Assembly: GCA_934101685.1 (NCBI GenBank)
Contig: CAKORZ010000034.1
Span: 1-14,524 of the forward strand
Source: an uncultured Bacilli bacterium
Lineage (GTDB): Bacteria > Bacillota_I > Bacilli_A > RFN20 > DUOF01
DNA: 14,524 bases
Direction: 5' to 3'
The notes under the pieces were generated by a model. That model was given only the letters and a program-made list of their open reading frames with translations, did not search any database and had not been told where the DNA came from. Positions 1 through 6,779 of this stretch are shown piece by piece (positions within the stretch are counted from its first letter, which is position 1; each line of letters starts with the position of its first letter). A program made the translations under genes and the position numbers.

Positions 1-73
<73 letters not shown>

Positions 74-93
74 ATATATAAATGTAAACAAAC

Positions 94-184
94 TGGCGGA
101 GAAACAGGGATTCGAACCCTGGCGGGCCTCTCAGCCCCTACCGGTTTTCAAGACCGGACCCTTCAACCACTTGGGTATTTCTCC
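94..184 (-). tRNA. tRNA-Ser (TGA)
   Basis: A 91-nt class II tRNA with a long variable arm and anticodon TGA, reading UCN serine codons. The acceptor stem GGAGAAA/TTTCTCC is perfect, the discriminator is G73 and CCA is encoded. It sits 15 nt upstream of tRNA-Ile2's far side and 20 nt before tRNA-fMet, within the same transcript. Confidence 0.96.
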
Positions 185-199
185 ATATTAATTTTTAAG

Positions 200-276
200 T
201 GGTGGACCCTGTAGGACTCGAACCTACGACCAACCGGTTATGAGCCGGTAGCTCTAACCAACTGAGCTAAGGGTCC
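200..276 (-). tRNA. tRNA-Ile2 (CAT, probable lysidine-modified)
   Basis: Cloverleaf with anticodon CAT, acceptor stem GGACCCT/AGGGTCC, A73 and encoded CCA. It has neither the C1-A72 mismatch of the initiator nor the G1-T72 of the neighbouring elongator Met gene. From memory its body resembles the B. subtilis tRNA-Ile2 that TilS converts to lysidine-AU to read AUA. Ile2 is therefore the best call; a second elongator Met is the alternative. ATA codons are common in this window, so the tRNA would be needed. Confidence 0.8.
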
Positions 277-283
277 GATACAA

Positions 284-360
284 TGGTAGCGGAAATAGGA
301 CTTGAACCTACGACCTGTCGGGTATGAACCGAATGCTCTAGCCAACTGAGCTATTCCGCC
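284..360 (-). tRNA. tRNA-Met (CAT), elongator
   Basis: A 77-nt cloverleaf with anticodon CAT inside GGTTCATACCC. The acceptor stem is GGCGGAA/TTCCGCT with a terminal G1-T72 wobble, followed by A73 and encoded CCA. This matches the usual Gram-positive elongator tRNA-Met. It lies 7 nt upstream of tRNA-Ile2 in the same array. Confidence 0.9.
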
Positions 361-371
361 ATAAAATAAAA

Positions 372-447
372 TGGTGGAGCCAAGGGGGATCGAACCCCTG
401 ACCCCCTGCGTGCAAGGCAGGTGCTCTCCCAGCTGAGCTATGACCCC
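372..447 (-). tRNA. tRNA-Ala (TGC)
   Basis: Cloverleaf with anticodon TGC. The acceptor stem GGGGTCA/TGGCTCC contains the G3-T70 wobble pair that alanyl-tRNA synthetase recognises. A73 and CCA are encoded. It is 11 nt from tRNA-Met and 7 nt from tRNA-Pro. Confidence 0.97.
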
Positions 448-454
448 ACTAACA

Positions 455-531
455 TGGTCGGAATGACAGGATTTGAACCTGCAACCCTCTGGTCCCAAAC
501 CAGATGCACTACCAAGTTGTGCTACATTCCG
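455..531 (-). tRNA. tRNA-Pro (TGG)
   Basis: Cloverleaf with anticodon TGG in CTGGTTTGGGACCAG. The acceptor stem CGGAATG/CATTCCG is perfect, with A73 and encoded CCA. It is the first gene of the tight six-tRNA cluster and is separated from tRNA-Cys by a 78-bp spacer that contains its own promoter-like sequence. Confidence 0.96.
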
Positions 532-548
532 ATTACAAATGCTTAAAT

Positions 549-577
549 ATAATAACAAAACACAACTAATATTTCAA
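549..577 (-). promoter_or_regulatory. Promoter candidate for the tRNA-Pro to tRNA-fMet cluster
   Basis: On the minus strand TTGAAA (572-577) is followed after exactly 17 nt by TATTAT (549-554). The start point would be some 10 nt before the tRNA-Pro 5' end at 531. It would let the last six tRNAs be transcribed apart from tRNA-Cys. The call rests on sequence match and spacing only. Confidence 0.55.
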
Positions 578-610
578 TACTTTTTTAATTTTTTTTAAAG
601 TTATTGAAAT
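571..610 (-). repeat. 9-bp inverted repeat just downstream of tRNA-Cys
   Basis: Arms ATTTCAATA (571-579) and TATTGAAAT (602-610) enclose 22 nt in which CTTT and AAAG can extend the stem past a bulge. One arm begins at the CCA end of tRNA-Cys; the other contains the -35 box of the tRNA-Pro promoter. There is no T-run after it, so it is not a standard terminator. It may form a tRNA 3' trailer hairpin. Confidence 0.5.
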
Positions 611-684
611 GGAGGTTCCTGTCGGACTCGAACCGGCGATCATTGAGTTGCAGTCAATTGCCTTACCAACTTGGCTAAGGAACC
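610..684 (-). tRNA. tRNA-Cys (GCA)
   Basis: A 75-nt cloverleaf with anticodon GCA in TTGACTGCAACTCAA. The acceptor stem GGTTCCT/AGGAACC is perfect, and the discriminator is T73, an identity element for cysteinyl-tRNA synthetase. CCA is encoded. It is the first gene of the array and is preceded by a consensus-like promoter. Confidence 0.96.
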
Positions 685-695
685 AGTGCTTTTCT

Positions 696-724
696 ATTAT
701 AACATTGATTTTAGGAGTTAGCAA
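696..724 (-). promoter_or_regulatory. Promoter of tRNA-Cys / tRNA array
   Basis: On the minus strand TTGCTA (719-724) and a perfect TATAAT (696-701) are separated by exactly 17 nt. Transcription would begin about 5 nt before tRNA-Cys at 684. The -35 box starts 2 bp after the second stop codon of the LCP gene remnant (727-729). Confidence 0.75.
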
Positions 725-726
725 CA

Positions 727-897
727 TTAGATATAATATTTTTTTATCTTTTCTAAATAGTTCAAATCTAATTTATAATAATAGTATTTATTAATATAAT
801 CTTCTCCCTTTAAAGTATATTCATTTAAATTTATTTGTTTCACATTTATTATTCTTTTTATATTAAAATCAGTTAATTTTAAATCTGTTTGAACATT
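727..897 (-). pseudogene. C-terminal remnant of the LCP gene, in frame after a TAA
   Basis: Directly after the TAA at 898-900 the same minus-strand frame stays open for 56 codons and then ends at TAA 727-729. The decoded residues begin NVQTDLKLTDF, which resembles the end of LytR-CpsA-Psr domains, where a short Asn/Val-Thr-Asp-Leu-rich stretch leads into the last helices. Adding it gives a protein of about 272 residues, a normal size for the family. No start codon with a ribosome site is seen for this piece alone. It is most simply the cut-off end of one gene broken by a single nonsense change. Confidence 0.75.
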
Positions 898-1545
898 TTA
901 TTTAGCATAATTATAAAATTTTATTTTATCTATTACTCCTAAACTTAAATACTTATTGATTAATATTTTTAAAATTTGTCTTTGATTTTTTACGCGATCA
1001 AAATCTCCATTAGGCAATGACTTTCTATTTCTCATATACGCTAATGCTTGTTTGCCATCTATTAATATCTTTTTACCTTTCTCAAAACAATACTTATTTG
1101 TATATTTTTCATCTGATTGGCAAAAAGTATAATTAGGAGTTAGCTCTATTAGCCCAAAATAATCTATTAAATTAACAACATCATTAAAACTTAGCATTAC
1201 ATTGTTAGGTTTACTTATCCCAAATAAATTAGATACTGTATCATTCAAACACTTTTCTTTTCCATATGCATAAGCATGATTAATTTTGTCATATTCATTG
1301 TTTTTACAACTTATTCTCACATAACTATCTCTAGGAATAGACGTTGCTGTTATTTCGCTATTATTAAAATTATAGTTAATAAGAATGATTGAATCGCTTC
1401 TTTCTACTTCATCTATATTTTCTCTTCCATCTACTCCATAAATAAGAATATTAAGTTTCTCATTATTAAAAGCTTTAATAAACACTGTCCCCATTACAAA
1501 AGTAAAAGTTAATACAATTGATGCTATTATAAATAGTTTTTTCAT
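898..1545 (-). CDS. LytR-CpsA-Psr (LCP) family protein, prematurely stopped
   Basis: LCP proteins transfer polyprenyl-linked glycopolymers such as teichoic acids or capsule onto peptidoglycan, acting outside the membrane. Residues 4-24 form one N-terminal membrane helix. The LCP core starts near residue 33 with NILIYGVDGRE, RSDSIILI, SIPRDSYVRI, KINHAYAYG and, later, DGKQALAYMRNRK and NGDFDRVKNQRQIL. These include the conserved Asp/Arg residues that bind pyrophosphate lipid and metal. I start at the ATG at 1543-1545 (MKKLF) because AGGAG lies 10 nt upstream; the earlier ATG at 1561-1563 overlaps that site and has none of its own. The protein stops at residue 215 although the frame continues with family-like sequence, so the last 56 residues are lost. 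It is divergent from rnj. A truncated but active enzyme remains possible because the known active-site residues lie before the stop. Confidence 0.85.
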   Translation of the reverse strand: MKKLFIIASIVLTFTFVMGTVFIKAFNNEKLNILIYGVDGRENIDEVERSDSIILINYNFNNSEITATSIPRDSYVRISCKNNEYDKINHAYAYGKEKCLNDTVSNLFGISKPNNVMLSFNDVVNLIDYFGLIELTPNYTFCQSDEKYTNKYCFEKGKKILIDGKQALAYMRNRKSLPNGDFDRVKNQRQILKILINKYLSLGVIDKIKFYNYAK

Positions 1546-1650
1546 TTTGCTTAATCTCCTCATTAAAATTTACTTACTTATCAAAATTATTATATCCATT
1601 TTATTATTTTAAATTTGTCTTAATATTAAAAAAGAATTAACTAAAAGTTC

Positions 1651-1679
1651 TTTACAATATATAATCTTAATAATATAAT
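1651..1679 (+). promoter_or_regulatory. Promoter of the RNase J gene
   Basis: TTTACA (1651-1656) and a perfect TATAAT (1674-1679) are 17 nt apart on the plus strand. Initiation near 1686 would give a leader of about 60 nt. No comparably good promoter is seen for the divergent LCP gene; only a TATAAT (minus strand) near 1590-1600 without a -35 box. Confidence 0.7.
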
Positions 1680-1744
1680 AGTAAAAGCAAAAAACAAAAA
1701 TGTTTTATTTTATTGGATAATATAAAAAAGATAGGAGAGAAAAA

Positions 1745-3526
1745 ATGAAAGATTTGGTTAATAATTCAACCAAAACCTTGGTTTTTGCGCTTGGCGGACT
1801 AGGTGAAGTTGGTAAAAATATGTATTGTATTCAACATGGTGACTCTATTGTTATAATAGATTCTGGTGTTATGTTTGGTGATGAATATCTACCTGGTGTA
1901 GATTACATTTTACCTGATTATTCTTATTTAGTTGAAAATAGTGAAAAAGTTAAAGCTTTAGTTATTACACATGGTCATGAAGATCATATTGGAGGAATCC
2001 CATTCTTATTAAAGAGTATTAATGTGCCTTGTATATATGCTCCTAAACTTGCTGCAGCTTTCATTAGAAATAAACTTGAAGAAAATAAAATTGATAGAAA
2101 AAGTAAAATAATAGAAATTGATGATAATAGTAATTTTAAAGTTGATTGCTTCTTATTCTCTTTCTTTAACACTACTCACTCTATTCCTGATAGTCTTGGT
2201 ATCATTGTTGATACACCTAATGGTAAAATTGTTGAAATGGGAGATTTCAAAGTAGATCTTACTCCAGTTGGAAAAGATATGGATTTACTAAAAATAGCAA
2301 AACTTGGTGAAGAAAATGTTACTTTATTAATGAGTGATTCTACAAATATTGAAGTTCCTGGTATTACTTTAAGTGAAAAAGCAGTTATTTCATCTATTCA
2401 CGATGTATTTAGAAACTCTACAAGCAGAATAATAGTTGCTACTTTCTCATCAAATGTTCATAGAATTCAACAAATAGTTGAAGCTGCTGTTTTATTTAAA
2501 AGAAAAATTCTCGTTTTAGGTAGATCTATGGAAAAGAATATTTTACTTAGTAGACAACTTGGATATATAAAATGTGCTGATAACAACTTTATATCTCCTG
2601 AAATAGCCAACACATTAAGACCTGATGAAGTTTTAATTTTCTGTACTGGAACGCAAGGAGAATCAATGGCAGCTTTATCTCGTATTGCAAGTGGTCAACA
2701 TAAGCATATTAAGTTAATGCCTGGTGATACTGTTATTTTCTCATCTAGTGCTATTCCTGGAAATACTGCTAATATTAATAAAGTTGTTAATAATTTAAGT
2801 CGTGCTGGTGTTACTGTTTTGACAAATTCTGTATTATCAAATTTACACGCTTCTGGGCATGCTGCTAGAGAAGAATTAAAACTAATTTTAAAGTTAGTTA
2901 AACCTCAATACTTTATGCCTGTTCATGGTGAATATAGAATGCTTAAACTTCATGCTGAATTAGCACAAGAAATTGGAATGAAAAAAGAGAATACATTTGT
3001 TCTTGCTAATGGTGATGTACTATGTCTTGATAAAGGTAAAGTTACACTTGCTAACTATAGATTCCAAGCTGATGATATTTATGTTGATGGTCATGACACA
3101 AATGGTTTATCTACTGCAGTTATTAAAGATAGAAAGTTATTATCTACTGATGGTTTAGTTGCTATTCTTATTAGCATTGATTCTAAAAATAATACTTTAT
3201 TAACTAAGCCTTCTGTACTATCTAGAGGATTTATATATATTAAAGAAAATGGTCAATTAATAACAGAAATAGAAAACTTAGTTAATGAATCATTAGATAC
3301 TTTATTTAAGAAAGAGAGAACAACTTTCTTAGAAATTAAAAACACAATAAAAAGCACTGTTTCAACATTCTTATTCCATAAGACAAGAAGAAATCCTATG
3401 ATAATTCCTGTTATTATGAATAAAGTTGATAATAGCGATTCTAACAATTATAATTTTGTAAAGAAAGAGACTAGAAATTCAAAAAGGACTAATAACAAAG
3501 CAGAACAAGAAACTACTGCTGAATAA
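1745..3526 (+). CDS. rnj: Ribonuclease J (metallo-beta-lactamase/beta-CASP RNase)
   Basis: RNase J is the 5'-to-3' exonuclease and endonuclease of Gram-positive mRNA decay and rRNA maturation, in the cytoplasm. The N-terminal metallo-beta-lactamase core shows the zinc motif HGHEDH at residues 76-81, then TTHSIPDSLG (His145) and MGDF (Asp167). The beta-CASP region follows with MSDSTN near 197, CTGTQGE near 300 and LHASGHA near 368, then MPVHGEYRM near 391. A C-terminal domain and a charged 25-residue tail rich in Lys, Arg, Asn and Glu follow. The length of 593 is a little above the roughly 555 usual for RNase J1. AGGAGAG (1733-1739) sits 5 nt before the ATG. Whether it is the J1 or J2 paralogue cannot be told, so I give only rnj. 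Confidence 0.95.
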   Translation: MKDLVNNSTKTLVFALGGLGEVGKNMYCIQHGDSIVIIDSGVMFGDEYLPGVDYILPDYSYLVENSEKVKALVITHGHEDHIGGIPFLLKSINVPCIYAPKLAAAFIRNKLEENKIDRKSKIIEIDDNSNFKVDCFLFSFFNTTHSIPDSLGIIVDTPNGKIVEMGDFKVDLTPVGKDMDLLKIAKLGEENVTLLMSDSTNIEVPGITLSEKAVISSIHDVFRNSTSRIIVATFSSNVHRIQQIVEAAVLFKRKILVLGRSMEKNILLSRQLGYIKCADNNFISPEIANTLRPDEVLIFCTGTQGESMAALSRIASGQHKHIKLMPGDTVIFSSSAIPGNTANINKVVNNLSRAGVTVLTNSVLSNLHASGHAAREELKLILKLVKPQYFMPVHGEYRMLKLHAELAQEIGMKKENTFVLANGDVLCLDKGKVTLANYRFQADDIYVDGHDTNGLSTAVIKDRKLLSTDGLVAILISIDSKNNTLLTKPSVLSRGFIYIKENGQLITEIENLVNESLDTLFKKERTTFLEIKNTIKSTVSTFLFHKTRRNPMIIPVIMNKVDNSDSNNYNFVKKETRNSKRTNNKAEQETTAE

Positions 3527-3531
3527 CAATT

Positions 3532-3569
3532 AAAAGGAGAAAAGAATTATTTATCTTTTCTCCTTTTTT
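3532..3569. terminator. Strong hairpin terminator between converging genes
   Basis: A perfect 14-bp stem has arms AAAAGGAGAAAAGA (3532-3545) and TCTTTTCTCCTTTT (3554-3567) around an 8-nt loop. On the plus strand it leads into T-rich sequence, so it ends rnj. It also follows the stop of the minus-strand pullulanase-like gene at 3572, where the trailing T-run is weaker. It probably serves both directions. Confidence 0.85.
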
Positions 3570-3571
3570 AT

Positions 3572-5719
3572 TTATTCTTTTTTATTTGATTCCTCATTAG
3601 AATCATTTTGTTCAGTATTATTATTTTCTATTTTATCTTTTCTAATAAATGGTCTATATTTCTTTTTTATTTTTTCAATATCATATCCTCTTTTTTCAAC
3701 AAGTATTCTATTCATAGTTATGTTAAAAGCATATATTGAGCCTATCATTGCTACAACAATTAATAATGCTAACCATCCACTAATTTTAGGTTGCTTAATT
3801 TTCTTTTCTGTATAAAATGAGTTAGAGTTTAAATGAATAATATCTCCTTCTCTTTTTGACTGATTATAATTGTATAGTCCCTTTATTCCTTTTTCATTAC
3901 TTTTTTCTATATCAAAATCATTATTAGAGAAATTATATACTACAAATACTTCTTGAATACGTTTTGTATATGCCCCTGGATAACTTCTTGTATATCCAAT
4001 AACTCCTTTTTTATTATCATCACTATATATTTTTACATTATTTTGTATAATATTGGCTTTTGTTTGAATAATTGTTCCATCACTTTTTCTAAAATTTACA
4101 AATGACTTGAAACTATCTATCATATTTTCGTTTTTCTTTGCGTAGCTCCAATCTATAATTTTATTTTTTTCTTTAACATTAAAACAGAAGGAAGAATTTG
4201 AATTACATATAGATTCACCATTTGTACTTATATATGAAGATAAGAATTCTTCTCCTCCATATATATAAGGTGTCCCTCCACTCATCATAAGTACTCCAAA
4301 TGCCAAAATTATTTTTTGTTGTATAATAGCATCACTAGTAAAATTTTTGATAAACATCTTATCATAAATTGATAAACCATTTTTATTTCCCAAATAATTC
4401 ACTAATTGAAATGATTTACTATTATTCCAATAATTTTTATAACTTACACCTAAAACTTTTGAATAATCTATTTCCCCATTATTTACAGAACTTAAAAAAG
4501 TAAATTTTAGAGTTTCTAATATGTTTTCATCGTAATTTCCATCTAACAATCCCTCATCACTGTTATTAAGTAAATTTCCAAACAATGAATAAGATAAACT
4601 TCCATTAAGCATATTTATATTATTCAACTTATTCAAACTATTTTCCCCAGCTGTATCATTATTTTCTACGCTATAACTTCCATTGCCATATATATACATA
4701 TTTTCATTTATTTTTAATAGTTCTTCACTAATTTTATTAGCAAAATCTATGCTATAATCAGCCATATTTTCAATCATAAGTCCTGATATTCTATACTGTT
4801 GTGCATAGTATTTCAATAAATCCAATATATACTTCTGCATCATGCTCTTACTTAAATCAACTTCTAAATTTTCATTTAAAAAATCATTTCTATCTATTTT
4901 ATAAATATTTTGAGAAAAAACTCCGTTTAATTTTTTGTAATCAAAAGTTAGTATTATTCCTATTCCTTTTGAATAATACTTGTTAGAAACTTCTTTCATT
5001 TCAATATTACCTGAATATTGATATTCTCCACTAACTAAGTTTTGATCAATTGCAAATGGTAATATTTCATTGCTAATTGAAGATATCTCCAAATGAGTAA
5101 TTCCTAAATTAGAAATATAATCGTATCCAGTTGAAACATTTCCATATTGAGTTCCTTCCTCAATAAGTCCTAATAATTTTCCTCTGTTCTTTGATGTTCC
5201 ATTCCATGATTCATGATTTGTAAAATTTTTTACGTTTATACCATATAGTATGCTATCTATATCATTGTAAACCAATTTACTATTTTCCGTTCCTATTATA
5301 CTACTCTCGCTATCAGTTTCTAGTACATTTGGATTGTATACTATATTTCTTGTATTTTCATTATTGATAAACAATCCATAAGGATCTATAACGTTATTAT
5401 ATTCTTCGCCAGAAGCAAGTTTAACATAGTATGAATAATGCTTTCCTGTTAAATCTCCTACAACAATCCCTATCCATATATTAGAACTTTCATTTTTCCT
5501 TTGCAATGCTATTTCTCCATCTTCTCCTAATTCATCTATCAATACTTTTACTTCCACAGCACTACTAGAATAAAATCTAAATATAGTTTTGTCTATAGAA
5601 TATTGATAACCTAATTCTTCTAAAACAATTTCTTCAGTTGCGTTCACATGAATCTCGCAAGTAAAAAAACTTAATAACAAAGCAACCAATATATATATAA
5701 ATTGATTGATCTTTTTCAT
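3572..5719 (-). CDS. Membrane-anchored pullulanase-like GH13 protein, apparently catalytically inactive
   Basis: A relative of type I pullulanases (alpha-1,6-debranching GH13 enzymes) exported to the cell surface. Numbering is from the ATG at 5717-5719, chosen because AGGAG lies 8 nt upstream. Residues 1-27 form a signal peptide with a likely cut after VNA. A CBM48-like module follows, ending in VIDPYGLF (about 111-118). The GH13 core begins with YGINVKNF (159-166), RGKLLGLIEEGT and STGYDYISNLGITHLEI. Near the C-terminus GGTPYIYGGEEF and IIDWSYAKK match the pullulanase signature. The catalytic motifs are degraded: GFRFD is GLMIE (nucleophile Asp to Glu317), YGEGW is YGNGS (acid/base Glu to Asn346), and the HD of region IV is KN (446-447). 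DVVYNHT is also gone. A membrane helix (about 647-669) and a charged cytoplasmic tail end the protein. It may bind glucan or serve structurally. Confidence 0.85.
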   Translation of the reverse strand: MKKINQFIYILVALLLSFFTCEIHVNATEEIVLEELGYQYSIDKTIFRFYSSSAVEVKVLIDELGEDGEIALQRKNESSNIWIGIVVGDLTGKHYSYYVKLASGEEYNNVIDPYGLFINNENTRNIVYNPNVLETDSESSIIGTENSKLVYNDIDSILYGINVKNFTNHESWNGTSKNRGKLLGLIEEGTQYGNVSTGYDYISNLGITHLEISSISNEILPFAIDQNLVSGEYQYSGNIEMKEVSNKYYSKGIGIILTFDYKKLNGVFSQNIYKIDRNDFLNENLEVDLSKSMMQKYILDLLKYYAQQYRISGLMIENMADYSIDFANKISEELLKINENMYIYGNGSYSVENNDTAGENSLNKLNNINMLNGSLSYSLFGNLLNNSDEGLLDGNYDENILETLKFTFLSSVNNGEIDYSKVLGVSYKNYWNNSKSFQLVNYLGNKNGLSIYDKMFIKNFTSDAIIQQKIILAFGVLMMSGGTPYIYGGEEFLSSYISTNGESICNSNSSFCFNVKEKNKIIDWSYAKKNENMIDSFKSFVNFRKSDGTIIQTKANIIQNNVKIYSDDNKKGVIGYTRSYPGAYTKRIQEVFVVYNFSNNDFDIEKSNEKGIKGLYNYNQSKREGDIIHLNSNSFYTEKKIKQPKISGWLALLIVVAMIGSIYAFNITMNRILVEKRGYDIEKIKKKYRPFIRKDKIENNNTEQNDSNEESNKKE

Positions 5720-5731
5720 ACCATCAACTCC

Positions 5732-5747
5732 TATTAAAATTTTATCA
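5732..5747. repeat. 16-bp direct repeat, copy 1 (holds the minus-strand -10)
   Basis: TATTAAAATTTTATCA occurs here and again at 5795-5810, 63 bp apart. The core TAAAATTTTA is palindromic, so each copy offers a TAAAAT -10 box on either strand. This copy supplies the -10 box (5739-5744) of the pullulanase-like gene. Confidence 0.7.
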
Positions 5748-5767
5748 AAATGCTTGTTTATAAACAA
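5739..5767 (-). promoter_or_regulatory. Promoter of the pullulanase-like gene
   Basis: On the minus strand TTGTTT (5762-5767) and TAAAAT (5739-5744) are 17 nt apart. The -35 box lies in one arm of the palindrome at 5760-5782. The leader would be short, starting just before the AGGAG site of the gene. Confidence 0.55.
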
Positions 5768-5782
5768 TAAAATATTGTTTAT
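5760..5782. promoter_or_regulatory. 23-bp palindrome, candidate operator between divergent promoters
   Basis: Perfect 10-bp arms ATAAACAATA and TATTGTTTAT surround an AAA centre. Each arm contains a TTGTTT -35 box, one facing each way. A dimeric repressor bound here would cover both -35 elements and control both genes together. It does not match the CcpA cre consensus. No regulator gene is adjacent. Confidence 0.55.
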
Positions 5783-5803
5783 TTACCTTAAATATATTAA
5801 AAT
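5775..5803 (+). promoter_or_regulatory. Promoter of the four-helix membrane protein / maf unit
   Basis: TTGTTT (5775-5780) and TAAAAT (5798-5803) are 17 nt apart, an exact mirror image of the promoter on the other strand. The -10 box lies in copy 2 of the 16-bp repeat. The predicted start near 5810 leaves a short leader holding AAGGAAG (5813-5819). Confidence 0.55.
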
Positions 5804-5810
5804 TTTATCA
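5795..5810. repeat. 16-bp direct repeat, copy 2 (holds the plus-strand -10)
   Basis: Exact second copy of TATTAAAATTTTATCA (first at 5732-5747). It lies in the same orientation on the other side of the palindrome and supplies the TAAAAT -10 box of the plus-strand gene. Confidence 0.7.
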
Positions 5811-5828
5811 TAAAGGAAGTGCAAGTTG

Positions 5829-6779
5829 ATGAACAAAGAAAAAATTAAAGGCAGCATAAAAACACTGGGGAAATCTATATATAACAATAAAGCTCTAATA
5901 GAGCGAAGAAATTATTCTTTTTTGGCCCCAATTATTATTTTTATATTAACAATATTTTTAACATGTGTACCATCTTTTCTTGTTTCTAAGAACATGAAAA
6001 CATCTACCATAATGGATAAATTTCCTAGTGTAGGAACAGCTATTGAAGAACTATTAACTAGTGAATTAGACTGCAAAGTTGAAAATGCTACATTAGTGTG
6101 CAGTGAAACAGCAGAAAAATTAAATATTACTGCTACTGATACAAATACAAAAATAACATATACTGTTATAGCTAATAATTCTGCTATTACTTTACCAAAT
6201 GTTGCATATGAAAACCCGCCTCTTGATACTGATAATTTCATTGTATTACTAAATAAATATATAAAATTTAGATATATCGAAAGAGATCATGTTAACCATA
6301 AAATTAAAAAATATGAATTGATAGGTGACTATACTGATTTGGAGGGCTATAATTTTAAAGAAATTTCACAAACTTTATTAAATTCTCCAGATCAAAAGAC
6401 ATCCGAAATAGAAAATTTTGTTCATAAAACATATACTTCTACATTAGATACAAAATTTTTAGTTAATTTATCAAGCATTTCTATTTCATTTTTATTACTA
6501 GTATTAGTAACAACACTATTATTAAAAAGTCCTTATATATTTAAATTTAAGAAAGGATTTAAATATAGTGAATGTTTAAAAATATCATTATCTTCTTCGC
6601 TATCAGCACTAATCTTTGGATTTTTGATTTCATTAGTCGGATTTGATTTTACTACTGCTTTTGGTTTTGTATTCGTAGCTAGAATAATATTTATATATTT
6701 CAAATATATTTTCTTAAATAAGAATAACATTTATAAAACTTTATATGCAGAAACTAAAGAAGAGAGGTTCAATGTTTAA
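5829..6779 (+). CDS. Four-helix membrane protein with extracytoplasmic domain (DUF1189-like layout)
   Basis: I do not recognise this with certainty. A basic N-terminus leads into a membrane helix (about residues 30-53). A polar, mostly beta-looking domain of about 150 residues with two Cys follows. Three more helices lie at about 212-236, 253-275 and 276-298, then a charged tail. This order of one helix, an outer domain and then a cluster of helices resembles DUF1189, a family that includes B. subtilis YvdJ of the maltodextrin locus. That would suit its divergent pairing with a pullulanase-like gene, but the link is inference. AAGGAAG (5813-5819) precedes both TTG 5826 and ATG 5829; I chose ATG. 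The stop overlaps the maf start by one base (TAATG), so the two are translationally coupled. Confidence 0.7.
   Translation: MNKEKIKGSIKTLGKSIYNNKALIERRNYSFLAPIIIFILTIFLTCVPSFLVSKNMKTSTIMDKFPSVGTAIEELLTSELDCKVENATLVCSETAEKLNITATDTNTKITYTVIANNSAITLPNVAYENPPLDTDNFIVLLNKYIKFRYIERDHVNHKIKKYELIGDYTDLEGYNFKEISQTLLNSPDQKTSEIENFVHKTYTSTLDTKFLVNLSSISISFLLLVLVTTLLLKSPYIFKFKKGFKYSECLKISLSSSLSALIFGFLISLVGFDFTTAFGFVFVARIIFIYFKYIFLNKNNIYKTLYAETKEERFNV

Noticed and set aside
238..558. A 106-codon open frame on the minus strand across the tRNA cluster
   Set aside because: It runs through tRNA-Ile2, Met, Ala and Pro; the repeated peptide pattern (AQLG/AQLA) is just the conserved D-arm translated. Not a gene.
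609..794. A 61-codon plus-strand frame over tRNA-Cys
   Set aside because: It overlaps the tRNA-Cys gene and its promoter on the opposite strand and has no ribosome site.
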